This document shows positions 56,669 through 64,000 of a stretch of 64,000 nt of DNA, piece by piece (the stretch's first letter is position 1; each line of letters starts with the position of its first letter). Source of the DNA: Microbacterium atlanticum. GTDB taxonomy: Bacteria > Actinomycetota > Actinomycetes > Actinomycetales > Microbacteriaceae. Where the stretch lies: assembly GCF_015277815.1 (NCBI RefSeq), contig NZ_CP063813.1:682001-746000 (forward strand). Reading direction: 5' to 3'. A model generated the notes under the pieces. The model was not told the DNA's origin and searched no databases. It was given only the letters and a program-made list of their open reading frames with translations. The position numbers and the translations under genes are program-made.

Positions 56669-58684
56669 TCAGAGCACCACCAGCCCGCGTGCCAGCACCC
56701 ACACCGCGAACACCACGAGGACGGCTGCGGCGACCCACAGCGCGACGACGTGTCCGACGGCGCCCTCCCGGGTGACCGCGGCGCGCACCAGCAGCGCGCA
56801 CAGCATCACGGTGAACGCGATGCCGACCAGCGGCAGCAGCACGATCGGCCATGCGCCGGCGGGAAGCCCGAAGCCGAGCAGCAGCGGCTCCGTCCGCAGC
56901 ACGATCAGCGCCAGCGCTCCGACGAACCCCAGATTCGCTCCCGCCGCCAGTCCCGCCGTGAGCACCGCGCCGTCCGGCGCCTCGCCGTGCCGTCGCCGCA
57001 CCAGGCGTGCGATCCCGTAGCCCACGGCGTAGAGGAGGGTCAGCACCAGGCCGATCACCGTCACCCCGGCGATGCCGAGCTGCCAAGGATTCGAGGTGCG
57101 GAAGACGTCGGCGTCGAGCCGGTAGATCGCCGTCGTGGGGTGGATGTCGGTGGCGCTGAGGAAGTCGATCGGCTCGGCGTCGTCGATGCACGACGTGTCG
57201 GGCGCGACCGCTGGGTCGCGGAGGAAGGCCGCGGCCACGGACGCCGCGCACGGCTCGTACCAGTTGCCCCACACCGCCCCGTGCCCCATACCCGGGAACT
57301 CGTGACGGTAGGCCGTCGTGAGGCCCACGGCGGCGAGCTCGCTCCACGCGCTCGGGGTCACCGGGTCGAACTGACCGCTCGTGATGAGCGTCGGGACGGC
57401 GCTGGCGACCGGCTGGTTCTCGGCGGCGGCGCTCGCCGGGACGTTCCAGACCGCGCAGTCGTCGGCGATGGGGCCGAAATCGGCGAAGTGGGAGAGGAGG
57501 GGGTCGGCCGAGGTGGCCTCCTCGATGAGGGCGGGGTCGTTGAACGGCACCTCCTCGGCGCACTCGATGGACAGGTAGAGCCCTTCGCTGAGCACGTCCC
57601 GGCTGTCGACGAGGCGCTGCGCCAGCGGCAGCACCACCGCGTCATCACCCTGATCGAGGCGATCGATGATGAAGGGCAGCATCCGCACGGTACCGGCGTC
57701 GTAGAACGCGTCGAAGAGGCCGCGCATGATGTCGTCGTCGGCGATCTCGACCTCGAGCGGGCCGCCCGTCGACGGATGCCGCACCGTCACGGTGATCGGC
57801 TCCCGCGAGGTGCGCTCGAGCACCCGGTCGAGGGCGGCCTCCAGATCCGGGTACCGTTCGCCGCAGTCGGCATCGCGGGCGCATGCGGCCAGCAGCCAGT
57901 CGATCGATCCCCGCAGCGCAGCGGGCATGAGCTCGAACCGATTCACATTCGGGGGATAGACGCCGTCGAGCACGACCGCGCGCAGCCCGTCCGGCCGGTC
58001 CCGCATCGCCGTCATCGCGAGGCGCGAGCCGTACGAGACGCCGTACAGATTCCACTGCTGGTAGCCGAGCCCGGCGCGAAGGTCGGCGAGGTCGGCGACG
58101 CTCGCGGCGCTGGTGTACGCGGCGAGGTCGAGCCCGTCGGCGACCAGTCGCTCCCGGCACTCGGCGAGCAGCGTCGCGCGCTGCTCGTCCGCCTCGGGGC
58201 CGGTCGGCAGTCGGCCGTCCTGGGCGACCGCTCCCGTATCGAGCTCTGGGCAGTCCAGCGTGGGCTCGGCGTCCCCGTCGCCGCGCTGCTCGACGATGAT
58301 GACATCGCGCTCGTCGGTGGCCCATCGGGCGTGGTCGAGGAAGTACCACAGCGCCGAGATGCTTCCGGCGCCGGGGCCACCGGACGTCGGGAACACCAGC
58401 GGGTCGCCGGCCGGCGCTTCCGCGGTGCTCTTCACGGTGATCACGGGCAGCTGCAGCTCACGCGCCGGATCGCCGGGACCGCCGCGCCCTTCCGGAACGG
58501 TGAGGATGCCGCACGACACGCGGCCGGCGTGCTCGTCGGGCACCTCCACGGAGCACTCCGCCGGCGCGTATCCGAGCTCGGCCATCGCCGCCGGAGCGGG
58601 GGCCACCGAGACCGCCAGACCGAGGACGATCCCCCACAGGGCGGTCGCCCCCATCCTGCGCGGGCCCCGCCGCGGTGCGGTCAT
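56669..58684 (-). CDS. Membrane-anchored alpha/beta hydrolase, tripeptidyl-aminopeptidase-like
   Basis: A 671-residue exported hydrolase. Signal peptide about residues 1-36; alpha/beta fold with oxyanion TSGGPGAGS, nucleophile Ser in GVSYGSR, Asp in SGQFDPVTP and His in GMGHGAVWG. This corresponds to the SlpD/E / tripeptidyl aminopeptidase group. Unusually about 180 C-terminal residues carry four to five transmembrane helices. A near-consensus TATAGT (complement of 58691-58696) lies 6 nt before the ATG, leaderless. Acts outside the membrane on peptides or esters; exact substrate unknown. Confidence 0.88.
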   Translation of the reverse strand: MTAPRRGPRRMGATALWGIVLGLAVSVAPAPAAMAELGYAPAECSVEVPDEHAGRVSCGILTVPEGRGGPGDPARELQLPVITVKSTAEAPAGDPLVFPTSGGPGAGSISALWYFLDHARWATDERDVIIVEQRGDGDAEPTLDCPELDTGAVAQDGRLPTGPEADEQRATLLAECRERLVADGLDLAAYTSAASVADLADLRAGLGYQQWNLYGVSYGSRLAMTAMRDRPDGLRAVVLDGVYPPNVNRFELMPAALRGSIDWLLAACARDADCGERYPDLEAALDRVLERTSREPITVTVRHPSTGGPLEVEIADDDIMRGLFDAFYDAGTVRMLPFIIDRLDQGDDAVVLPLAQRLVDSRDVLSEGLYLSIECAEEVPFNDPALIEEATSADPLLSHFADFGPIADDCAVWNVPASAAAENQPVASAVPTLITSGQFDPVTPSAWSELAAVGLTTAYRHEFPGMGHGAVWGNWYEPCAASVAAAFLRDPAVAPDTSCIDDAEPIDFLSATDIHPTTAIYRLDADVFRTSNPWQLGIAGVTVIGLVLTLLYAVGYGIARLVRRRHGEAPDGAVLTAGLAAGANLGFVGALALIVLRTEPLLLGFGLPAGAWPIVLLPLVGIAFTVMLCALLVRAAVTREGAVGHVVALWVAAAVLVVFAVWVLARGLVVL

Positions 58685-58738
58685 GGCGCCACTATAGGCG
58701 ACCTCACGGGGCGTGCCGGAAAGCCCTCACCGCAAACG

Positions 58739-58771
58739 AGAGAGGGCCGCCCCTCGCGGGACGGCCCTCTT
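58739..58771 (-). terminator. Terminator after the BI-1 family gene
   Basis: Thirteen-bp stem with one G-T pair and a GCGA loop on the minus strand, followed by CTCGTTTGC, 14 nt past the stop. Confidence 0.75.
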
Positions 58772-58784
58772 CAGCGGTGTGAGG

Positions 58785-59702
58785 TCACTCGCTCCCGCGC
58801 AGGATCGCGAGGATGCGCAGGATCTCGACGTACAGCCAGACGACGGTCACCATGATGCCGAACGCCCCGAGCCAGGCGTACTGGCGCGGCGCGCCGTTGC
58901 GGACGCCCTGCTGCACCTGATCGAAGTCCAGCACCAGCGAGTACGCGGCCATGATGACGACGAGCACGCCGATGATGAGGCCCAGCGGGATGCCCATGAA
59001 CTCCTGGCTCAGCAGACCGAAGGCGCCGCCGGCGATCGGGACGTTGAACAGCATGAGGCCGATGTTGATGAGCGAGAACACCAGGTAGCCCACCATCGCG
59101 ATCAGGAAGATCTTGGTCGCGCGCTTCGAGGCGCGGATCTTTCCGCTGGCGAAGAGGGCAAGCGTCACGCCGACGACCGAGAGCGTGGCCAGGGTCGCCT
59201 GCACGACGATGCCGGGCCAGATGAACTCGAAGAACGCCGAGATGCCGCCGACGAAGAGGCCCTCGAACGCGGCGTACGCGATGATCAGGCCCGGGCGCAC
59301 CTTCTTGCGCGAGCCGAAGATGACGACGAGCGACAGCACGAAGCCGCCCAGCGCGCCGACCATCCAGGGAAGGATCGACGGGTTCGGATTGGCCGGGGTG
59401 ACGCCGGCCATCGTCCACACCCAGCCGACGGCTGCGGTGACCAGGAGGACCGCGAACAGGCCGACGGTCTTCCAGATGGTGTCTTCGTACGACATGCGAC
59501 CGGTCTCGACGGCACCGGCGGACGGGGCGGCGTACATGCCCTCGAGCTGCGCCTGGGCCGCGGCATCCGTTCCCGCGCGCTGTGCCGTCGCGAACTGCGT
59601 CGGGCCGCCGAGGTTCGCCGCCTGAGGACCGCCGGGGTAGGTCTGAACGGCCTTCGGGTCCTGGAAGGCCGGGTTGTTGAACGCGGGGTTGTTGAGGGCC
59701 AC
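58785..59702 (-). CDS. Bax inhibitor-1/YccA family membrane protein
   Basis: A 305-residue protein. About 65 Asn/Pro/Gln/Ala-rich residues precede seven transmembrane helices of the BI-1 type (actinobacterial YccA-like DUF4870-free form; motif around FEGLFVGGISAFFE and YSLVLDFDQVQQGV with Asp residues). Members conduct Ca2+ or modulate membrane proteases; the role here is unknown. GTG at 59702 is preferred because GGAG lies 10 nt upstream; GTG at 59711 is only 1 nt from it. Confidence 0.85.
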   Translation of the reverse strand: MALNNPAFNNPAFQDPKAVQTYPGGPQAANLGGPTQFATAQRAGTDAAAQAQLEGMYAAPSAGAVETGRMSYEDTIWKTVGLFAVLLVTAAVGWVWTMAGVTPANPNPSILPWMVGALGGFVLSLVVIFGSRKKVRPGLIIAYAAFEGLFVGGISAFFEFIWPGIVVQATLATLSVVGVTLALFASGKIRASKRATKIFLIAMVGYLVFSLINIGLMLFNVPIAGGAFGLLSQEFMGIPLGLIIGVLVVIMAAYSLVLDFDQVQQGVRNGAPRQYAWLGAFGIMVTVVWLYVEILRILAILRGSE

Positions 59703-59743
59703 TGCTCTCACACTCCAATGTCAAGGAAATCCCAGCACGATGC

Positions 59744-59760
59744 TGTTGATCAACATTATC
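59744..59760 (-). promoter_or_regulatory. BI-1 gene promoter with palindrome
   Basis: A minus-strand GATAAT (complement of 59755-59760) is directly followed by the perfect 12-bp palindrome TGTTGATCAACA (59744-59755). The position just below the -10 suggests an operator. Confidence 0.5.
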
Positions 59761-59891
59761 CGAAGGCCGTCCTGACCGTCGCGGCGCGCGCTGTGAGACG
59801 GCTATGAACGGATGCCTCCTCCGCCGCTCTGCCCGCTCCCAGCGGCGCTCCGCCCGAAGCCCGTCGAAGGGCGCGTGGCTAGGCTGGGACG

Positions 59892-60902
59892 GTGCCGCGC
59901 CGGACCCCGCTCGTCATCGGCCATCGCGGCGCGCCCGGGTATCGCCCCGAGCACTCCCGCTCGTCGTACGCCCTGGCGTTCGCCCTCGGTGTGGACGCCG
60001 TGGAGCCCGACATCGTCGTCTCCCGCGACGGGGTGCTCGTCGTGCGGCACGAGAACGAGATCTCGGGCACGACGGATGTCGCCGAGCGCCCCGAGTTCGC
60101 CGGTCGCCGGACCACGAAGTCCGTGGACGGCGTCTCGCTGACCGGCTGGTTCACCGAGGACTTCACGTGGGACGAGCTGTCGACGCTGCGGTGCCGTGAG
60201 CGCATCCCCGACCTGCGCCCCGCGAGCGCGAGCTTCGACGACGAGCAGCCGGTGCTGCGGCTGTGCGACGTTCTCGACGCCGCCCGCGAGGCCTCGTTGG
60301 AGCATGGTCGTGAGATCGGCGTCGTGCTCGAGATCAAGCACGCCACCTACTTCGCCTCCCTCGGCTGGGACGTCGCGGCGCTGGTGGACACCGAGCTGCG
60401 GGAGGCGGGCTGGGCAACGGGGGCGCTGCCGCTCACGATCGAGGCGTTCGAGTCGAGCGTGCTGTTCGCCCTGCAGGAGCGCGGCATCCCAGCGACGTAC
60501 GTGTACCTGCTCGAGGCGTCGGGCCGCCCGTTCGACCTTCAGATCGCGCACGGGGCGGCGGCGATGACGTACGCGCAGACCGCGGCGCCCGCCGGTCTCG
60601 ACACGCTGGTCGGGCGGATCGACGGCATCAGCGTCGACAAGCGCATGATCCTGGCGCCCGACAGGCTCGGCCGGACGAGCGGCCCGTCGCGGGTCGTCGC
60701 CGACGCGCAGGAGCGGGGCCTGCGCGTCTACACCTGGACCTGCCGGCCCGAGAACCGCTTCCTGATCGGGCAGTTCCGCACGCGGGGCGGACCCGCCGCG
60801 TTCGGCGACTGGGAGGCGGAGTGGGGCGTCATCCGCGACGCCGGTGTCGACGGGGTGTTCGTCGACCACCCCGACCTGGGCGTCGAGTTCTTCCGGGGCT
60901 GA
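59892..60902 (+). CDS. Glycerophosphodiester phosphodiesterase
   Basis: A 336-residue GDPD of the TIM-barrel type without signal peptide, hydrolysing glycerophosphodiesters to glycerol-3-phosphate and an alcohol. HRGAPGYRPEHS (catalytic His and Glu), EPDIVVSRDGVLVVRHE and VYTWTCRPEN are the family blocks. GTG at 59892 lies 6 nt after TAGGCT (59880-59885), leaderless. Long insertions around residues 55-110 match the GlpQ-like larger forms. Confidence 0.93.
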   Translation: MPRRTPLVIGHRGAPGYRPEHSRSSYALAFALGVDAVEPDIVVSRDGVLVVRHENEISGTTDVAERPEFAGRRTTKSVDGVSLTGWFTEDFTWDELSTLRCRERIPDLRPASASFDDEQPVLRLCDVLDAAREASLEHGREIGVVLEIKHATYFASLGWDVAALVDTELREAGWATGALPLTIEAFESSVLFALQERGIPATYVYLLEASGRPFDLQIAHGAAAMTYAQTAAPAGLDTLVGRIDGISVDKRMILAPDRLGRTSGPSRVVADAQERGLRVYTWTCRPENRFLIGQFRTRGGPAAFGDWEAEWGVIRDAGVDGVFVDHPDLGVEFFRG

Positions 60903-61031
60903 CCGGCGGCAGCGCGTGCGTCAGGACGCCGACCTGCTCACGAGCCCTAGCCGATCGAGCTTCTTCGGACTACCGTCGTTCAGGTTGGTGTCCAAAAGAA
61001 CACCACTGACAGATAGGCAAAGGAGCCGATC

Positions 61032-62654
61032 GTGACCACATCCCCACTGGTACGCGGGAAGAGCATGAAACGAGTCGTCGGCACTGTGGGGGTGATGGGT
61101 GTGATGGTCAGCATGACGCTCATCGCCACCGCCCCCGCCACCGCCGCACCCGCCCAGAAGGGCTGCGACTCCCGCACCAACAACACCCAGCAGAAGCTCC
61201 TGGAGTGCGTGCGCGTCGACGGAGTCGTCGAGCACCTGCAGGCGTTCCAGGCCATCGCCGACGCCCACGGCGGCACGCGCGCCGACCAGACCCCCGGGTA
61301 CGACGCCAGCGTGGAGTACGTCGTCGACGTGCTCGAAGCTGCAGGGTGGTCGGCTGACGTCGTGCCGTTCACGTACGACGCGGCCGACATCGTGCTCAGG
61401 CAGCTCACTCCTGTCGCCGCCGACTACGTCGCCAATGACGCCACCGGGACGGGCGAGGGAGACGTCACCGGCACCGTCATCCCCGTCGACATCAACCTCA
61501 CCGGCGACCGGGCCAACTCGAGCGGGTGCGAGGAGTCGGACTTCGCCGGACTGAACTTCTCCGGACCCAACGACATCGCACTCATCCAGCGCGGCACGTG
61601 CCCGTTCGGCCAGAAGGCGCAGAACGCGCAGACTGCGGGCGCCGAGGCCGTCATCCTGTTCAACCAGGGCGACTCCGTCGGCGACGGCGACCGGTTCGGT
61701 CCGGTGAACCCGACGCTGGGAGCATTCACCGCCGCGATCCCGGTCGTCGGCACGTCATTCGACGCCGGCGTGGCACTGGCGGCGCCCGGTTCGACGGCGC
61801 AGGTCAAGGTGGACTTCTACGAGGCGACCTCCCACAACGTCATCGGCGAGCTGGCGGGCAAGAACGCCTCCAACGTCGTGATGGCCGGTGCCCACCTCGA
61901 CTCGGTGCCGGCAGGACCCGGCATCAACGACAACGGCAGCGGCTCGGCCGCGCTGCTCGAGGTGGCTCAGCAGATGGCCAAGACGAAGCCGCAGAACACG
62001 GTGCGCTTCGCCTGGTGGGGCGCCGAGGAGCTCGGGCTCATCGGCTCGACCGAGTGGGTTCAGTCGCTCAACGCGGAGCAGCGCGCCGAGATCGCGCTGT
62101 ACCTGAACTTCGACATGATCGGGTCGCCGAACTACTACTTCGGCATCTACGACGCGAATGAGTCGAGCTTCGTCGCCCCGGTCGTCGTCCCGGAGGGGTC
62201 GACCGACATCGAGCAGACCTTCGAGGAGTTCTACACGCTGCTGGGCGAGCCGTACGACGACTCGGCGTTCAGCGGGCGCAGCGACTACTCCGAGTTCATC
62301 GAGGTCGGCATCCCGTCGGGCGGCCTGTTCACCGGCGCCGAGCAGGTCAAGACGGCTCAGCAGGAGGCGATCTGGGGCGGCACCGCGGGTGAGTGGTTCG
62401 ACCCGTGCTACCACCAGGCGTGCGACACGATCGACAACATCGATGTTCACGCGCTCGAGGTCAACTCGGATGCCGTCGCCTACGCCGTCTCGACGTACGC
62501 GGCCTCGACCGAGAGCGTCAACGGCGTCAAGGGCGTGAAGATCCCGGGCAACTTCCCGGTTCCCGCGCCCGCCGGACCGGAGCACACCTTCGCCGGCCCG
62601 CTGGGCGGTGACGACCACGGTCACGACCACGACCGTCACTACGACAGCGAGTGA
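61032..62654 (+). CDS. Secreted M28-family zinc aminopeptidase with PA domain
   Basis: A 540-residue exported peptidase. Signal peptide to about residue 40 (ATAAPA). A protease-associated domain (IALIQRGTCPFGQKAQNAQTAG) interrupts the chain. The zinc ligands of M28 are visible: His and Asp in GAHLDSV and GINDNGSG, Glu in WGAEELGLIGS, Asp in NFDMIGS and His in CYHQACDT. The C-terminus is His/Asp-rich (DDHGHDHDRH), perhaps metal-binding. GTG at 61032 has AAAGGAG (61019-61025) 6 nt upstream. Probably releases N-terminal amino acids for uptake. Confidence 0.94.
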   Translation: MTTSPLVRGKSMKRVVGTVGVMGVMVSMTLIATAPATAAPAQKGCDSRTNNTQQKLLECVRVDGVVEHLQAFQAIADAHGGTRADQTPGYDASVEYVVDVLEAAGWSADVVPFTYDAADIVLRQLTPVAADYVANDATGTGEGDVTGTVIPVDINLTGDRANSSGCEESDFAGLNFSGPNDIALIQRGTCPFGQKAQNAQTAGAEAVILFNQGDSVGDGDRFGPVNPTLGAFTAAIPVVGTSFDAGVALAAPGSTAQVKVDFYEATSHNVIGELAGKNASNVVMAGAHLDSVPAGPGINDNGSGSAALLEVAQQMAKTKPQNTVRFAWWGAEELGLIGSTEWVQSLNAEQRAEIALYLNFDMIGSPNYYFGIYDANESSFVAPVVVPEGSTDIEQTFEEFYTLLGEPYDDSAFSGRSDYSEFIEVGIPSGGLFTGAEQVKTAQQEAIWGGTAGEWFDPCYHQACDTIDNIDVHALEVNSDAVAYAVSTYAASTESVNGVKGVKIPGNFPVPAPAGPEHTFAGPLGGDDHGHDHDRHYDSE

Positions 62655-62664
62655 GCTGAACTGA

Positions 62665-62703
62665 GAAAGAGGGGTGGGCGGCTGTGCCGTCCACCCCTCT
62701 TTC
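62665..62703. terminator. Bidirectional terminator between the M28 peptidase and desaturase genes
   Basis: Eighteen-bp stem (62665-62682 with 62686-62703, one G-T pair), 3-nt loop, with CTCTTTCGCG on the plus strand and CTCTTTCTCAG on the minus strand. Confidence 0.85.
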
Positions 62704-62708
62704 GCGCC

Positions 62709-63833
62709 TCACACCCGTCGGTAGGTGCCGGCGGCGGGGCAGTCGAAGGGGTCCCGCGCAGCCAGGCCGACGCGGTTGAGGTACGCGATCACGATGCCGT
62801 ACGAGCGCCAGAGCGTCGTCTCGGTGTACGGCACGCCGAGCGTGCGGCAGTGGTCGCGCACGATCTCACGGGCGCGGGCCAGGTGCGGCCGCGGCATGTT
62901 GGGGAACAGGTGGTGCTCCACCTGGTAGTTGAGCCCGCCCATGAGCCACGTCGCCCACCAGCCGCCCGACACGTTGCGCGACGTCCGCACCTGCTTGCTG
63001 AAGAAGTCGAGCTTCGCGTCGCGGGCGATCACCGGCATCCCCTTGTGGTTCGGCGCGAACGACGCGCCCATGTACACGCCGAAGACGGCGAGCTGCACCC
63101 CGAGGAAGGCGAACGCCATGCCGAGCGGCAGGAAGACGAACACCGGCGTCCAGATGAGGGCGAATCGCGCGGCGAGCATGCTCAGCTCGATCCAGCGCCC
63201 CTTGACCTCGTCGCGGCTGAACAGGTGCCGGAACGCCAGGAAGTGCAGGTTCAGCCCCTCCAGCGTCAGCAGCGGGAAGAACAGCCAGCCCTGGCGCTGG
63301 GTGATGAGGCGACGGATGCCTCGGGCCTCAGCGGCGTCCTCATCGAGGAACGAGATCGTGTCGACCTCGATGTCGGGGTCCTTTCCGACGCGGTTCGGGT
63401 TGGCGTGGTGCCGGGTGTGCTTGGTGGCCCACCACGAGTAGCTCATGCCCACGACTCCGTTGCCGAGGATCCGGGCGAGGCGGTCGTTGGCGGGCCCGGA
63501 GGCGAGGATCTGCCGGTGGGCCGCCTCGTGCGAGAGGAACGCCACCTGAGTGAACAGGATGCCCAGCGCTCCGGCGATGAGCAGCTGGAACCAGCTGTCG
63601 CCGAGGAGGATGAAGCCGGTGACGGCGCCGCCGAAGGCGAGCGCGATGGCCGCTCCGACCGCGGCATAGAACCACGGGGTGCGGCGGAGGAGGCCGCTCT
63701 CTCGCACCACCTGCGACACCTCGGTGTAGGCGCGGGCGACGGGCGGGAACTCCGCGGTGCCGGCGTAGGTCTGACGGACGGGGCCGAGCCGGGGCTCGAG
63801 GACGGATGTGGAGATGATGACACCGTTTCCGAT
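62709..63833 (-). CDS. Membrane fatty-acid desaturase (acyl-CoA/acyl-lipid type), start uncertain
   Basis: A membrane di-iron desaturase. The three His boxes are HEAAH, HTRHH and QVEHHLFP, with four helices between. The last standard in-frame start is GTG at 63719 (336 residues), but codons upstream stay open and read like the family N-terminus (EFPPVARAYTEVSQVVRE), with no ATG/GTG/TTG. I mark the extent to an ATC at 63833 as the putative boundary. A TAGCCT -10 lies further upstream (complement of 63887-63892). Either a rare ATC start is used or a start codon has been altered. The product should introduce a double bond in membrane acyl chains. Confidence 0.8.
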   Translation of the reverse strand: MGNGVIISTSVLEPRLGPVRQTYAGTAEFPPVARAYTEVSQVVRESGLLRRTPWFYAAVGAAIALAFGGAVTGFILLGDSWFQLLIAGALGILFTQVAFLSHEAAHRQILASGPANDRLARILGNGVVGMSYSWWATKHTRHHANPNRVGKDPDIEVDTISFLDEDAAEARGIRRLITQRQGWLFFPLLTLEGLNLHFLAFRHLFSRDEVKGRWIELSMLAARFALIWTPVFVFLPLGMAFAFLGVQLAVFGVYMGASFAPNHKGMPVIARDAKLDFFSKQVRTSRNVSGGWWATWLMGGLNYQVEHHLFPNMPRPHLARAREIVRDHCRTLGVPYTETTLWRSYGIVIAYLNRVGLAARDPFDCPAAGTYRRV

Positions 63834-64000
63834 GGGGACCGCAGCGGCCGTTTCGAAGCCAGAGGCGGTTGCCCATCGCTGTGCCCAGGCTACGTCGGTC
63901 CGTATGAGGCGGCGGGAATATGCCGCGACTCACGGGCGATGGTCAGGTGGCTGCCATGCCGCGGCGCCCGCGCCCGACGACGAAGCGCCCGCCTCGCCGA

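Noticed and set aside
63956..64000. Partial plus-strand frame MPRRPRPTTKRPP at the window end
   Set aside because: Too short, no promoter or ribosome site that decides it; it cannot be distinguished from noise.

Overview
High-GC (about 70% by eye) actinobacterial chromosome, most likely a Microbacteriaceae member of the Microbacterium type. The reasons are the core-gene neighbourhoods (rplM-rpsI-glmM; coaA; glmS-acpS-alr-tsaE-tsaB-rimI-tsaD; guaB/guaB3/guaA; groES without an adjacent groEL), GTG/TTG starts, and many genes whose start codon lies 6-7 nt after a TANNNT -10 hexamer, which is the leaderless actinobacterial arrangement. I saw no tRNA, rRNA, transposase, phage gene or CRISPR array.

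Layout. 1-3158: LPXTG surface protein, CPBP membrane protease, unknown membrane protein with a Pro-rich tail. 3180-5671: rplM, rpsI, glmM. 5672-6396: array of 55-nt palindromes. 6397-7236: universal stress protein. 7317-21384: fructan/sucrose island with two LacI regulators, a membrane-anchored and a secreted GH32 fructanase, a secreted GH68 levansucrase, an ABC importer without its own ATPase, a fructokinase and a cytoplasmic GH32-like enzyme. 21614-24448: TetR regulator, Ppx/GppA phosphatase, pantothenate kinase. 24514-26809: second 55-nt palindrome array, then glmS. 27038-32924: acpS, alr, tsaE, tsaB, rimI, tsaD and a membrane protein, tightly coupled. 33144-35987: methyltransferase, groES with two CIRCE operators, RarD-type transporter. 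36328-39330: csoR-copA-copZ copper module. 39578-45230: branched-chain amino-acid ABC importer (binding protein convergent to livHMGF). 45562-52557: guaB, TMEM175-type channel, DUF2277, guaB3, SURF1-like, DUF3817 and guaA. 52625-63833: glycosyltransferase, MBL hydrolase with divergent TetR, LigD-type polymerase domain, alpha/beta hydrolase, BI-1 protein, glycerophosphodiesterase, secreted M28 peptidase, fatty-acid desaturase.

How the genes work together. Levansucrase can make levan from sucrose outside the cell. The two extracellular GH32 enzymes can cut fructan, the importer brings in the products, and the cytoplasmic GH32-like enzyme and fructokinase pass fructose to central metabolism. A 16-bp and a 12-bp palindrome with the same ATCGAT core lie just downstream of the levansucrase and lacI promoters and are the probable operators of the second LacI protein. 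The window also supplies amino-sugar precursors (GlmS, GlmM), D-alanine (Alr), t6A tRNA modification (TsaB/D/E) and GMP (GuaB, GuaA).

The most unusual content is a set of long imperfect palindromes in several sequence families. One family is always 55 nt (seven copies), another always 67 nt (eight full copies), and there are single elements of 70-100 nt. They sit between genes or inside the 3' ends of acpS and rimI, where the reading frame stays open and the ATGA overlap with the next gene is kept. Other signals are a 20-nt promoter block shared at identical spacing by two distant genes, and a very frequent GGATGCC heptamer.
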